The notes below the pieces were generated by a model. It did no database searches, was not told the DNA's origin, and saw only the letters and a list, made by a program, of their open reading frames with translations. The position numbers and the translations under genes were made by a program. A stretch of DNA of 64,000 nt from Romanomermis culicivorax. Its lineage: Eukaryota > Nematoda > Enoplea > Mermithida > Mermithidae. Location: contig CAWUHX010000270.1 of NCBI GenBank assembly GCA_963922205.1, forward strand, positions 310,001 through 374,000. Reading direction: 5' to 3'. Of this stretch, positions 35,701-46,400 are shown one piece after another. How positions within the stretch are numbered: the stretch's first letter is position 1; each line of letters starts with the position of its first letter.

Positions 35701-38700
35701 TTCATTTGTATTTTACTATTGCTCAACATTGCACTTTTAGTTAAACATGATACAACAATCAAGAAATGGTCACATCAAATCAATATTACTCTTCAAAAAA
35801 ATTAAATCATTAACTGCCTGAAATGAAAATTATGAATAGAACATTTAATTGAACTGTTGAAAATTGACTAATAAATAAGTTAGTGAACCATTCAGTAATG
35901 CAAAATGCTGAAAAGAGCTGGTCCAAATCCACGAAAGGAGACAAAGAGCAAAAAAAACGGAACCAGACAAGAAAGAGTGTGAGTAAAGAGCATGGTTCAT
36001 CGGGCCGAGCTTTGGCTACTTTGCCCATGGTTTTTTTTGGTTTGAAAAAATTGAAAAATCGAAAATCTCTTGGTTTTCTTCAGGTACACTGAAAAAAATT
36101 AGGTGTCACGAAGAAAGCTTATTTGATACAGTAATCACAACGAACACAATAAAAAACTATATCTTGCACGTCTTCTGAATAATACGTCAGCCCGGCGTGA
36201 GAATTTTTTCAGACAACCCGGACCCGGCCCGAAGCCCGACTTTCGGGCCGGGGTTTTGGGCTCAAATTCGGGCCCTAATTCAAACTACGATACCCTTCCA
36301 TCCTAAATCCTTTCTTACTTGCAGATCCAGCGTCCGTCACCGGCGTCGCTCACGTTTCCGAAGAGGACGAAAAGCAGCAGCAGCCCGCCTCGCCGACGGC
36401 GGCCAGCTTCGACGACGATGGCACCGTCGACGACGATGGTTTGATTCGGATACCGTTGCTGCAAACGCAACGTCCCATCGTAGGACCGGCTTTCGCTATC
36501 GGACCGGCCTTCACTTTACCGGCCAATTTCGAGCCGGCGGCTGCTCGGCCGCCAAACGCTAACGGCGACGATTATACGCTGCCGCCGAGCGTTATTTTGG
36601 CCACTATACCGCCGTGGACAACGCCGTTCAAAATTAACCGACCGATTACTGTAACCAGGCAAAATGAGAAAGGTTAGTTCGCTTTTCTTACTGTAATGCA
36701 TTCATACTGTATGTTTTAAAATTTATGGGTTTTTCATTTATTCTTACTTTCTTTTTTCTTTTTTCCTTCTCTCTTTTACCCTCTCTTCTTTCTTCTGTTT
36801 TCCTTCATTTTTTCTTTCCCCCTTTCTTTTTTCATCCTTCCTTCCTTCCTTTCTTCTTTCCTTCCTTCCTTCCTTCCTACCTTCCTTCCCTCCTTCCTTC
36901 CTTTCTTCCTTTCTTCCTTTCTTCCTTCCTTCCTGCCTGTTTCTTTGTTTTTTCTTTCTCTGTTTCGTTGTTTGTTTATTTTTCTCATTTTGTTGCGTTA
37001 TCTCGTAAGTTTGTTTCTCTAGATTTTTACTCGTTTATGCTGTTAACCGTTTATTATTCTTTATTTCTATTTTATTTCTTCCATTTTTATCACATTTTCT
37101 GTTGTCCTCAGTTTTTATTTTCCTGTTTTGTTTCTGTTCTCACTTTTTTCGACTTCTGTCTTATGCTTCCGTTCATTAATGTGCTTATCATCCATATTTT
37201 TCTTTGTTGTTACTATTTTGTTTTCATTTTGTTTTTTCTTCTGTATTTTATTTGTCTTATGATGTTTTCCCTTTTCTATTGTTTTGGTTTCATCCTTACA
37301 TCATTTTTGCGTTTTTATATTCCTTTGCTATCTTTGCTTTGTTTTTTTTTGCAGTTATTTTTCAATTTTTTGTCTTGTTTTACATAACATTGATAGTGTT
37401 TGTATTTTTGGAGACTGTTTCATTTTCTTTTATCTTTCACATTTTGATTACAATATCCCTCACTTATATTGTCATTTTTTATGTTTGTCATTTTTTCTGT
37501 TGCTTCACTTTTATCTTTGATACTTTTTTGCTCCTTGATGATTTCGTTTTTGATATACTCAAGTTAAATTTCGTATATTTTTTCTACGTTTCTTTTGTTG
37601 ATGTTTTTTTGTTCATCGTGTTTGTATTTATTTGTTTTTTATCATTTCATGATAAATTTTTTTCATTTTGTTTTACTTTTTTAAGGAAACACCGTCGTCC
37701 CATCAGATTCCGATTTATCTCGGATATCGTTCGATCGTTACCCTCCGTCGTCTAAAAATCAATCAGCGTCGTCGTCGTCGACGTCGGACGACCGCGGAGA
37801 TCTACCGCAAATTGTCTACAAAACGCCGGCGCCGAAAAAACCGCAAGACACGGCGTGGCCCGACGCCGCCACCGGCGCCGACGATTTCGACGTCAATTTC
37901 AAAGCGGCTCACAATAGCGGTACCATCGTCATAGCCGTTTGTATGACGGTCGTTGTCGTATTTTTAGTCGGTAAGCAACAGGGACGAAAATTTTCCGAGT
38001 ACAGTAAGAAAGAATCCTACTACAGTATGACAATTAATGGTAAACTCTAGCACTTGTTTATCGGTTTCAGAATTTTGAATTTCTAGCGCTGCCTCATATT
38101 TTCTTTTGTAATTTTATTTCTTGCTCATAACTACAGAAAGATAAAATATGTTGCAATAGGTGAGATGAATTGTAGTACTGTTGATATCTGTTCATCAGCC
38201 ATAAACTGCAACTCTCAAATTCTTTTCAGGAATCGTCTTCCTCGATAACATCCCATCGTTTTTTTACTTTGCAGATTTATTGTTTCTGTTAGGTGATAAT
38301 TTCTACAGCAGGACTAACTAATGTTAGATATTCCTCATCTTATCATGTCCGGCGACCAATACTGAAAATAGTTCAACTTATCCTAAATCTTTTTTGTAGC
38401 ATGATCTGCTTCTTTTATATTTTCTGACATAGTAACAGAAATATGTTACAGTAGGGCACTATGAAAACTTGCTTATCAAACTCGCCTGACGTCAGCAAGG
38501 TAGACGATAAGTTTTTCAGATTATGTTTGTCGCTCATGTCCAATCTGCTTTACTTCATTCTGTTTGAAATAAAGTTGGGCAAAATCTGACTACAGTAAGA
38601 CTCCTGGAAGTTTAACTTGCAGATCAGCTGTATTAATCCCTTTCGCTACAGTGATACAAAATGTGAACCCGATAGAAGTTTTAGAACTTTCTTATCAGTT

Positions 38701-40181
38701 TCTAATTTGACGTTAGAAGATAAGATGAAAATTAAATTGCATTACTTATTATCAAGATCCATTTCTTGCGATGTCAAATGCTATTTTCGTAATTTTTTCA
38801 TTACAGTGGGGCAAAATTTGCCTGCACAGTAATTGGTTAGCTCTCGGTTGGATAGTTTTGAAAGTTACTACTCAATTTTTAATTTTGAAACTGCCAAACG
38901 GGAGGACAACTAACTTTAATTCTCAGTGATTGGTCTCTGACGTCTTTTTCGTAGTTTTCTTCCTACAGTAAGATCGAACTTCCCCAGAATGATTTCAGCC
39001 AGGCGACGAAACTTCTGTCCATTTACTTTGAAATGACATAAGAAGGAAAAAAGTAGGTTCAATTACGCAATTTTCACGCAGTAGAATCATACTGCGGAAA
39101 AACGCTACATTTTTTCATCGCAGTGTAAACACCAAAATAGGAGAGAGACTACAATGCTTATTCATTTGATTTGGACATGACATGTATTTGATGTCTGAGA
39201 GTTACTCGAGAACCATGAATTTTTCGATTGCTCCGTTTACCGCTCGTAGACTAGAAATTTTCTCCATTCATTACAGTAATAAGATTTATCAGTTTTTCTG
39301 TGTTGAACTTACTTTCATGGCATCTGCGTTTGGGTAGTTTTAAAACGAATGTAGCTGAAATTAAAAATATAAAATATCAAAGAGAGTTCAACACAGGAAC
39401 GAAAGTAAGCTTATTACTGTAATAAATGACGAAAATCTTCTCATATACGGGCGACAAACAGAACGACTAATTGAGCTGGTTAGAATTTATCAAGAGTGCC
39501 CTAGGTCTCCAGATTGCTGCTCTATTCAAATCTGTTTGGCCTGGTTGTCATGAAGAAATTTTAGAGTTTTCTACAGTGTAACGTATTTTCACTACGTAAA
39601 ACATGCGTGTATGTTATGAACTTATTTTTTGATTATGATTTCGTTATCACTTGAAAACACATCTGTCTATATTCTATATTAGATTGCATTTTTCTAGCCT
39701 TTAATTTCTTCCTGAGGTCAAACCTGTCGTTTTCATCGTTTTCTGATTATACCAGGATTATTTATGGCGCCTACAGTAAGATTCTATTCGATCAACTTTT
39801 CAATTTGACGTCAGAAAAGTGGAGGCAAAACAGTTTTTTCTTGCAGAAGTTCAAACCTGACGACGCGTTGCCTTTTTAGGAGCTTTTGTCGTAGTCTGCG
39901 CCGTTCGTCATCGCAGTCGCAAGTCGGACCGTAGCGCATCGAGCCGCACGTCGGCCTACGTCGCGGCCCAAGCGGCAGCCATGCAGTACGCGACGGTGGG
40001 CTACCACAGTGGTCAGCAGCAGCCGTCGAGGAGTAGTTGTACGGTCGATCAGGCCACAGTAAACATGCATTCCGGATTGAGCAGGTACTACCATACGCCG
40101 CCGCAACAGCAGCCGCAGCAGCAAAGCTGGCTTTATAATCCGAACGCGATCTATGCTTCAGCATCTCAGTATTATAAATGA
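23774..40181 (+). CDS. leucine-rich-repeat single-pass transmembrane protein (894 aa, 8 exons)
   Basis: Exons: 23774-24561, 27255-27591, 29577-29778, 32064-32153, 32912-33244, 36325-36672, 37686-37970, 39880-40181. All phases fit and the sum is 895 codons with TGA. A signal peptide (about 1-24) leads to a Cys-rich LRR cap (C25, C35, C37, C48). Successive LRRs follow (LDLSNNLLENVSSTAFDGL, LYLGENELWRLEPNVFANS, LDLSDNQLVILQPATF) to about residue 440, then a short Cys-bearing segment (NPLVCTERV). A long low-complexity, Ser/Pro/Thr/Asp-rich stalk (about 473-775) precedes one membrane helix (about 778-803, TIVIAVCMTVVVVFLVGAF). The Gln/Tyr-rich cytosolic tail ends SQYYK. The architecture fits extracellular LRR proteins such as nematode PAN-1, EGG-6 or LET-4, which act in epidermal matrix and adhesion; the exact orthologue is uncertain. 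Exon 5 uses a TAG acceptor at 32909-32911 chosen to keep frame. An acceptor-like TTTTTACAG precedes the start. Confidence 0.85.
24590..26340. repeat. GATC-rich degenerate repeat in LRR intron 1
   Basis: The word TTGATC(A/T)TT, with variants such as TCATTGATC and TTGACCGTTGATCATT, recurs for about 1.7 kb. A TA-flanked MITE copy (25217-25461) interrupts it. The repetition is dense but out of register, more like a decayed short tandem repeat than a satellite. Confidence 0.6.
25217..25461 (+). mobile_element. TA-flanked MITE, intact copy inside LRR intron 1
   Basis: It begins TAGCCTGTTTTTTATAAAAT and ends GGAAGCATTTCAAGAAAAAC then AGACTA, with TA on each side. It is 245 bp, the same as the copy at 10840-11084, and clearly inserted into the GATC-rich repeat. 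Confidence 0.7.
27694..28723. mobile_element. keyword-arm inverted-repeat element, word AACAGCGA, in LRR intron 2
   Basis: Left arm 27694-27835: CAGCGAAACACACAACAG, ACTCAAAATAGCGAGACTCA, TCTCAAAACAGCGATATC, CTCGAAACAGCGATT and more. The right arm (28565-28723) is its complement, with units such as GAATCGCTGTATTG-like and TTTTGAGCCTCGCTATTTTG, ending GTGTGTTTCGCTG. Each arm is a tandem of about 20-bp units built on (A)ACAGCGA + TCTCA. The middle is T-rich, as in the element at 20079-21112. No flanking duplication was found. Confidence 0.7.
28803..29500 (+). repeat. tandem units copied from the exon 2/intron 2 junction
   Basis: At 28803 the sequence AACTTTGCAAAATAATCGAG followed by TAAGTTTT...GACTACAGTAT repeats the end of LRR exon 2 and the start of its intron (27560-27617). 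A run of units of roughly 100-125 bases follows, marked by (GACTACAGTATAC) and TTGTTGATCATCAAGTA...ATGATGAAACT, near 28853, 28980, 29080, 29196, 29310 and 29400. Confidence 0.5.
29800..31480 (-). repeat. 1.7-kb A-rich strand-asymmetric tract in LRR intron 3
   Basis: The plus strand is almost all A runs broken by G, T or C; the minus strand therefore reads as long Phe/Leu-rich frames that are not genes. It begins right after the exon 3 donor. Confidence 0.6.
31707..31853 (+). repeat. 49-bp minisatellite, three units
   Basis: GTAC(C/T)TGCACATCAT starts at 31707, 31756 and 31805, exactly 49 bases apart. Each unit contains GTGA(T/C)CAT(A/G)CTGTAAG and ends near TATCACT. Confidence 0.8.
32345..32875 (+). 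repeat. CTTTTG / TTTTTC / TTTTTA hexanucleotide microsatellite, LRR intron 4
   Basis: Nearly uninterrupted CTTTTG units run through 32373-32700, including a duplicated segment (about 32385-32470 and 32490-32580), then blend into TTTTTC and TTTTTA units before an ATTACAG at 32872-32878. Long open frames here in all three plus frames are artefacts of the repeat. Confidence 0.85.
33250..35480 (+). repeat. diverged tandem units in LRR intron 5
   Basis: Units of a few hundred bases recur, marked by ATAGATCTCAATCGGACCAA then TCGATTGATA, CAGATCTCGTGAGATTAATC then GATTGATATA, ATATCTCGATTGCATCTATC and ATAGATCTCAACAAGATTTA then TCGATTGATA. Each is preceded by CATCAAAAA(A)TG-like sequence. No coding signal. 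Confidence 0.45.
35525..36285. mobile_element. keyword-arm element with GGCCCGA word, LRR intron 5
   Basis: Left part 35525-35680 is built from CCCGGCC, GGCTCGGCCCGAA, GCCCGAACCCGGCC and GGCCCGAAGCCGGACCCGAA. The right part 36188-36278 has ACCCGGACCCGGCCCGAAGC and CGACTTTCGGGCCGGGG, largely complementary. The middle is AT-rich. The arms are far more GC-rich than anything around them. Confidence 0.6.
36725..37680 (+). repeat. T-rich tract with CCTT microsatellite, LRR intron 6
   Basis: The plus strand is T-rich for about 950 bases. An embedded (CCTT)n run with TTTC interruptions spans about 36836-36935. It supplies the pyrimidine tract ahead of exon 7. Confidence 0.7.
37985..39830 (+). repeat. 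degenerate CTACAGTAAGA tandem units, LRR intron 7
   Basis: Blocks beginning TTACAGTAGGGC, CTACAGTAAGACTC, CTACAGTGATAC, TTACAGTGGGGC, CTACAGTAAGATCG and CTACAGTAAGATTC recur every 100-250 bases. Several are followed by a TTTGACGTCAG or CTGACGTCAG word. They look like copies of one ancestral intron segment. Confidence 0.5.
39245..39435. mobile_element. inverted-repeat element sharing a sequence with 57868-57950
   Basis: The left arm ATTACAGTAATAAGATTTAT followed by CTGTGTTGAACTTACTTTC and the right arm GAGTTCAACACAGGAACGAA then AGTAAGCTTATTACTGTAAT are near complements. The left arm also matches 57868-57950 (CAATAAGCTTTACTAGATTT, GTGTTGAACTAACTTTCATG, GGCAGTTTTAAAATCAATGG). Confidence 0.5.
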
Positions 40182-40318
40182 AAAAAGCGCGAAAATGTTG
40201 TGGTTTACTGTAATATTGTTGACAACGAACCAACTAATGCGTATTATTGTTGCTACAGTATTCGAAACAATTTTGTAAATGAGCTCATATTACTTTATTG
40301 TGTATAAGTTGAAACATA

Positions 40319-40324
40319 AATAAA
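40319..40324 (+). terminator. polyadenylation signal of the LRR gene
   Basis: AATAAA lies 138 bases after the TGA at 40179-40181. Confidence 0.55.
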
Positions 40325-40654
40325 TGTTGCTTCAAATTGCAATGCTTTTGACTGATATTGTTGTTGTGACTTATACTCCAAACAGCTTCCAGGACCACAT
40401 TTTTAGTCATAGCACATTTGATTGGGGATTTCTCTGCATCACTTTCCTTGAATTTTTGATAACTGATGCCGGGGAGGGAAATTCAGTTAGGCTTCATTAC
40501 TTTCGAGAAATAAGTCTTGCCTCAGTGTTTACACACACGTAGTTTTTGGTAGCTTTTGATTCCGACTGTGGAATGAATTACTGTACTCTAATTTATCCGA
40601 TCCCGGAATGTACGCAAACAAATACACACCACCGTTTTTTTCCTCAAATGATGG

Positions 40655-41110
40655 GCATACCTGTACTTGGGGGGGGGGGGACCCCCCCAACTTGGCCAAC
40701 CCAGTACCCAAAATCATTTACCCCCCAACCCCCCCCAGTTTGGAAAAAATTAAAAAAATTGGCTAAAAAGTGTATGTTTTTTTGGCCTTTTTTGGGAAAA
40801 ATTTCGACTTTTTTCTACCCCCCCCCCCCCCAAATTTCGGATTTACCCCCCCCCCCCCCCAACTGGTCGGAGGTCTTACAGGTATGATGATGGGGTCTTT
40901 TGAGGAAAAAAATTCCGAAATGAGGAAAAAATTTTTGGGTATGGTTCGGTTCTCATTGTGGAAAATTTTCTGGGAATTCAAAACCGAAAAGATGCGTTTT
41001 GGTGGACTTGAGGGTCGAAATCTCAACATTTTTCGGCGCTTCGCGCCGGTCATGGGTGTAATAATAACTATATTCTATCAGGCGCGGCCGGTATTATATC
41101 TACTTGGACT
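40655..41110 (+). repeat. G/C-homopolymer repeat with GGCGCTTCGCGCC palindrome
   Basis: It starts with an 11-G run followed by 7 Cs (about 40670-40687) and contains two long C runs (about 40821-40860). It ends in a unit with TTTTCGGCGCTTCGCGCCGG (palindrome at 41035-41047). Part of its translation (LEGRNLNIFRRFAPV) resembles that of 53800-53930 (LEGHNLKIFQRFASV), so the unit is a dispersed repeat that may once have been coding. Confidence 0.5.
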
Positions 41111-41389
41111 TATTAATTAATGCTCAACAGTTTCTAGCAATCAGGTGACTCGTTTCATTTTCTAATCGATCGCAGTCCCAGTAAATTATGTCGCCGGAAA
41201 TAGAGATTTTTCATCAAAATTTTTTCTCTCAATACTTGGAATTTTTTAACGTTTGCAACCTGAACTTTTGCGTGTATTGAAGATGGAAATTGAAGACATC
41301 ATTCTAGACTGCGATTTTAGAACTTCTGTTCACGAATTTCTGTTGTGAAGGTTTATTTTCCAGAGCGTTTTAGAAGGTGTAAATCCAGA

Positions 41390-43005
41390 ATTTTTTCTGG
41401 CACTCCGCGCCGGATCAAGAACTAAATAAAATTAGATGATTCTAATCGGAACCACAGAAATGTTAATAGCGGATAACTTCATCAGAATTCTATCGTTAAC
41501 ATGCTTTATCGGCTCTAACTCCAATATATATAATCTTCATGAGCTGATTTTGACTAACCTAACCAGAATTTTCTCATTTTTTCGTTCATTTTTGCAGGTT
41601 TCTGACTCCAAAAACAACAAAATGCTTGGATATGCCCCTAAAATGCATAAAAAAAGCTTCCGTAGCCAAATTATAAACGTTTTTAAAAATGTGGGAAATT
41701 TTTGGAGAATGAGGAAAAAAATTTTGGGTCCGGTTCTCATGTGGAAAAAATTTTCGAGGAGAAAAACGGTGGTGCACAGATGAAAATTTGTGCCAATTGG
41801 CACAAGAGACCAAAAAAAGTTGTGTAAATGGCACAAAAAAGTTTTTCTACCAGACTGAAAACTGCGGAAAAGTTTTACGACAAAAGTTTGATAAAAAGTC
41901 AACATTTAACGCATTAATTTTTTATAAAATCGTGCTCAACCTATTTTTCAGCTAAACCATGTCAGTGAGATAAGAAAAAACTGTGCAAGAAAATAGTTCA
42001 GGAACTCTGAAAGAAATGGAATGCTGACGAAATTTAAATACTCTAGAATTGTGTAGGAAGTTCAAATTGATTCAATTTTCGAATATACGAATATGAATTA
42101 TCTACATATATGTATTTGAAAAACTATGTAAAGATGAAAGTTGTGTAAATTTTCGGTCGAAACATTGTACCTTCACCATCGATATCGATTTTTCTATTTG
42201 AATCAATCAAACACAAAAAGTAAGAATTTCAGTTTTGAATCCGAATCTGGCTGAATTAACAGAGAATATTTAGAAATTATTTTCATTCATCTGTCATTGA
42301 CAGCCTATAAAGTTTGCTGTAACGATACCAATACACTGTTCGAAGAGAAATCGTTCGCGTTCGGGTCAAATATACAAATAGGAAATTATATTCATTGACT
42401 CGGCGCGAAGCGCCGAAAATTTTTTGCATTTTTAGGCCCTAAAACGTCTAAAAATCAAGGAAATTTAATGTTTGACGAGCCAAAATTTTGTACCAATACG
42501 CACAAACGCTCAAAATTTTTTGTACCGGAAACCATATTTTGGCACAAAAAAAACACTGGTACAAAGCAAGCCAGCAGTGCTGTCATACTCATACCCGTCG
42601 TATCCATAATGTTCAAAAAAGGGGGGAATTTTCCAAAATGTTTTTTTAGAATTTACTGAATAAAAAGGAAATCACTTTTGCAGTAAAGACGACTTATTTT
42701 CAGTTAGCTTACGTGTGCTTGAATTCAGTTTTTTTGCATAAGCCAGGTTAAATTTCGGTTGCACTGATAGATTTTTGGTTGCCCGCTTTAAAATCAATAA
42801 ATTAGCTTATGTTTATCGGAAAAATATCAGAAGCTAGCTTTCTTGTACTTCATTCGATTCACGTCGGTTTTCAACTTTCAAAACCCAATTTTCTGAATTT
42901 TGGAGGAAAAATGGAAAAGGTTGCTATGAATTAACTTGTTCGACGCGTAGCGCCGTAAATTTTTTTTTCGATTTGGATACTCTGAAACGGTGGAAAATGA
43001 ACCTT
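41390..43005. repeat. further copies of the GGCGC-palindrome repeat family
   Basis: Palindrome variants occur at about 41403-41416 (CACTCCGCGCCGG), 42402-42414 (exact, GGCGCGAAGCGCC) and 42941-42955 (CGACGCGTAGCGCCG). Between them are word repeats GTGCCAATTGGCACAAGAGA, AAATGGCACAAAAAAG (41786-41850) and TTGGCACAAAAAAAACACTG (42538-42560). These look like keyword arms with the word GGCACAAA. No gene seen. Confidence 0.45.
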
Positions 43006-43443
43006 TTCACTTTTTATTTCCTAGACAAAAGGCTTAATTTTTCAGTAAAGTTCGACGAATTTTCAGTCGGGCAAACTACAATTTAAAAATTAGGAAAGCA
43101 ACCAAAAATTTCAATTCTTCAACCACCAAAAATTTCGAATTGAACTGAAAATGTTTTAATCACACAAGGATCAAAATTTTTTTAGAGATCGCAAAAAAAT
43201 TTTGGGATAATAACCAAGAAAAATCTTTCTTTTCGTTAAATTCGCCAAACAACAACACAGGATCATACCTCTCCATAGTACATATGTTGATAATTAGCTA
43301 AAATGACATTCCCTATGTGTGGGAAGTCTATATTCTATAATCATAAATTTTACGAGCTGGTTGTATCAAATTTTATTCAGATCCTTGGATAATTTTATGC
43401 GCAGTAGATTAGGAACTTTTTCCGCTTCATTTCCGTATCAAAA

Positions 43444-46400
43444 ATGCCGGACGTCAATTTAGATGACGAGTGCGAAGATGACGAAACTGAAGAACTTCCG
43501 ATTGCAATTGAAAACTCTAAGAGTAAGTGAATCTAAATTGAAGCTATGTTGAGACTGAGGTTTTCCACTGCTTGTTTTTCCTCAAGCAGTCTACTTTATC
43601 ACTATTCTTCAAGACGAAAAAGTGATAGCTCAATTTAGAATTCTGCTGTTCACTTTCCTCTATTGAATAGTCTTCAACGTGCGTTTTTGAAATATCTTTT
43701 TGCGAAAAGTTTTTATTACTATTTCGGGTAGTCTTCTGTTTTAAACACCGACATTTGAAAACTTCCTCCTGTTCCAGCTATTAACCCCGTAAAAACCATC
43801 AGTCACACAACCGAAAATCGATGTCAAACGAAGGCTGCGAAAATCCAACTACCTGAAACAAGTCAAACAAACGAAAAAGTTAAAAATACCACGTCTAATA
43901 ACACCACGGGAGGTATCAATTTGAACGAATTAGAATTCGCATTTTTGGATAACAAAAACGTGTGCTGCGGTTTATGCGGCGAAATCGTCCCGTACGAAAC
44001 GCTATTTTCCGAGCATTTACCCGACGCTCACTGTAATGTTTTGTCGCCTAATTTTAAAGAATGGCTAAGTGTAAGGCAAAAATAAAATTTTTGGCAATAT
44101 CGAAACCAATTTGTTGGTTTTGCGACCGCTCATTAAATGTTGAGAAACGGCTGTTTTCCTGTTCCTGCTGACGCATTTTCTAAAAATGGCTCGGTCTGGG
44201 TCCGCAAAATTAATAGAGCATTGATCGATCAATAAATGACAATACTGATCATATTCGGTTATTCAACTGACGGTCGCACAAATCTCTTCATTAAATATTT
44301 TATTTCTTCATGAAAACTTTCATTATAGTTTGAAAATATTTTTTTCTGATGTGAGAATGATCCAATTTATATTGAGAATTAGCGACTTCTTGATAGACTT
44401 GACACGATAGTATGATTTTAGCCTCTTGATACTAATTTTCATGATTTGAAAATCAAATATCTAATTGAACCATAGCTTACGGTTCTGTTATCTATGTTGT
44501 GATTATAACAATACATACTATAAAAGAAAAAAACTTTCAGAAGTTAGATTCAAGCTCAAGTAGATCAATAACCTATCCTGTCTCCGCACAAATTTTGTTT
44601 TCATTAGAATTCTCAATGTTTCCAAAATATTTTTGTGTGAGGATCTTTATCTAAAGAAGGCTAACTCTAAAAATATGTTATAAAATATTCCCCGATCTAA
44701 TAGAAGACTCATTCGGAAAATTTTGACCGTCATATCACTGAATTTCATGCTGAATTAAGCGAACAATCACTTGAAATATTGTAAATAATGAAATACGATA
44801 GCATTTTACTAAAATATCCATTCCATTAGTATAGAGTCAGAATGAAAATTAATTTCAATTCATCCAAATTGAAATCCGATTTGAAACGATGATGTTGTAT
44901 CTGCTTGTCAAACAATGTATAATTTTGAGTTTGGTCATAATTACAGCACTTCACTGTGGGGGAAAATGTGTAAAGTTTGTAAAGGCAATGGAATCAAAAA
45001 TACTTCGTTGCTATTCATTTTACTTAACTTACAGCTAAGGATTGACCACTAGCTATGACACACCAATAGTAACATTTGGAGTTAGTTTAGTTGTAGTGAA
45101 CTTGAACGTTGTCTGTCACCATTTTGATTCAGAAGAGGTGAATCACTGATTCTGTTTTGATTATTGCCTACCAAAACTGCTATTGATGAACAATTTACCG
45201 TTGGGATTGTCCACCTGCTTTCCAACTCCTTCATTCACAAAAATTTGTAAAGCAAGCTTCCATTATTTCTTTTAAATGAAACTATCCCCGGTCTGGGGGA
45301 AAAAAGCTTACGCCGGCCGTTCCTCACGGATTGTCAGATTTCGAAAAAAAATTTGAAATCTCAGAAAGACTTTTTTGTGAAACTCTGATACATGTTATAT
45401 TATTTTACTAGATTTCCAATTTTATAAATTTTTTTCACATTCAGTCTAAATTAAGCGACGAACTTCGTTCGTTGGCCGGCAGTTACCGTTTGAAAGCTCA
45501 TTTGGTAGCCGAACGAGTTGAAAAACCTCGGTCGATGGCGCGCGAACGCGTTTTACGAGCCATGCGTCGCACCGAACCTCGAGCAATTTCGGCAATCCGG
45601 GTCAATCCACGTCAAATGTCCGTCTCGCAATTGAACGTAGCTCTACGTCGTAAAATGGTCGAAAAGTTGAAACGCAAAGTACCCGTGACTTTGATAGACA
45701 GGTGAAAATTTTCAACTTTTAATGCAACTTGAAATAATCACATTAGATGCAATTAGAATCTATATCTAACAATTTATTCATTAATTATGATTTTGTTGGA
45801 GATTTTTGTCTTATACTCCCTGAGATTGAATCATTTACACCTGAACCTTATCTCAAAAATATGGAGCACCGTGAAAGGTAAAGGTTATTAAATATACGTG
45901 TAAATTATGTTGAAGTTAAATTCAAAAATACCATCTGAATATTCGATTCAAAATTAAGCAGCTAGCCCTCATCATATTAATATCATTTTTACCATTTTCA
46001 GACTTCACGCTCAATGTGGTTTGTGCCAAGCGATCATATCGTTGAACAAAAAATTTGAAATCGTGCATTTAGTTCGACATTTCAATTGTTGGCACCCAGT
46101 TACGCATCCGTGTTCAGGTATATTAATGCAAATTATGGATATTCCAGTTGGTATATGATGAAGAGGTGTAATATAATGTACATTTACACCTTTTTTGCAC
46201 ATTTTACATTTACACCTCTTTACACCAAATTTGTGTGAAACTATTAAGAAGTTGAAAATTCCTGCAAGTAATGACAAGGAATGAAAAATATAGAACGAAA
46301 TGAACGAACATTGATACTAGACAAAACACTCAAAGAAATTCAAAAATAAAGACATAAACGTAGCACAAAAAAGAAATAAAAATGCTCAACGGTAAAAAAA

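Noticed and set aside
36725-37755. 220- and 183-codon plus-strand frames resembling multi-pass membrane proteins
   Set aside because: They lie in the T-rich intron between LRR exons 6 and 7, whose phases join correctly without them.
39811-40233. 140- and 82-codon minus-strand frames
   Set aside because: Antisense shadows of LRR exon 8, which has correct splice phase and a TGA end.
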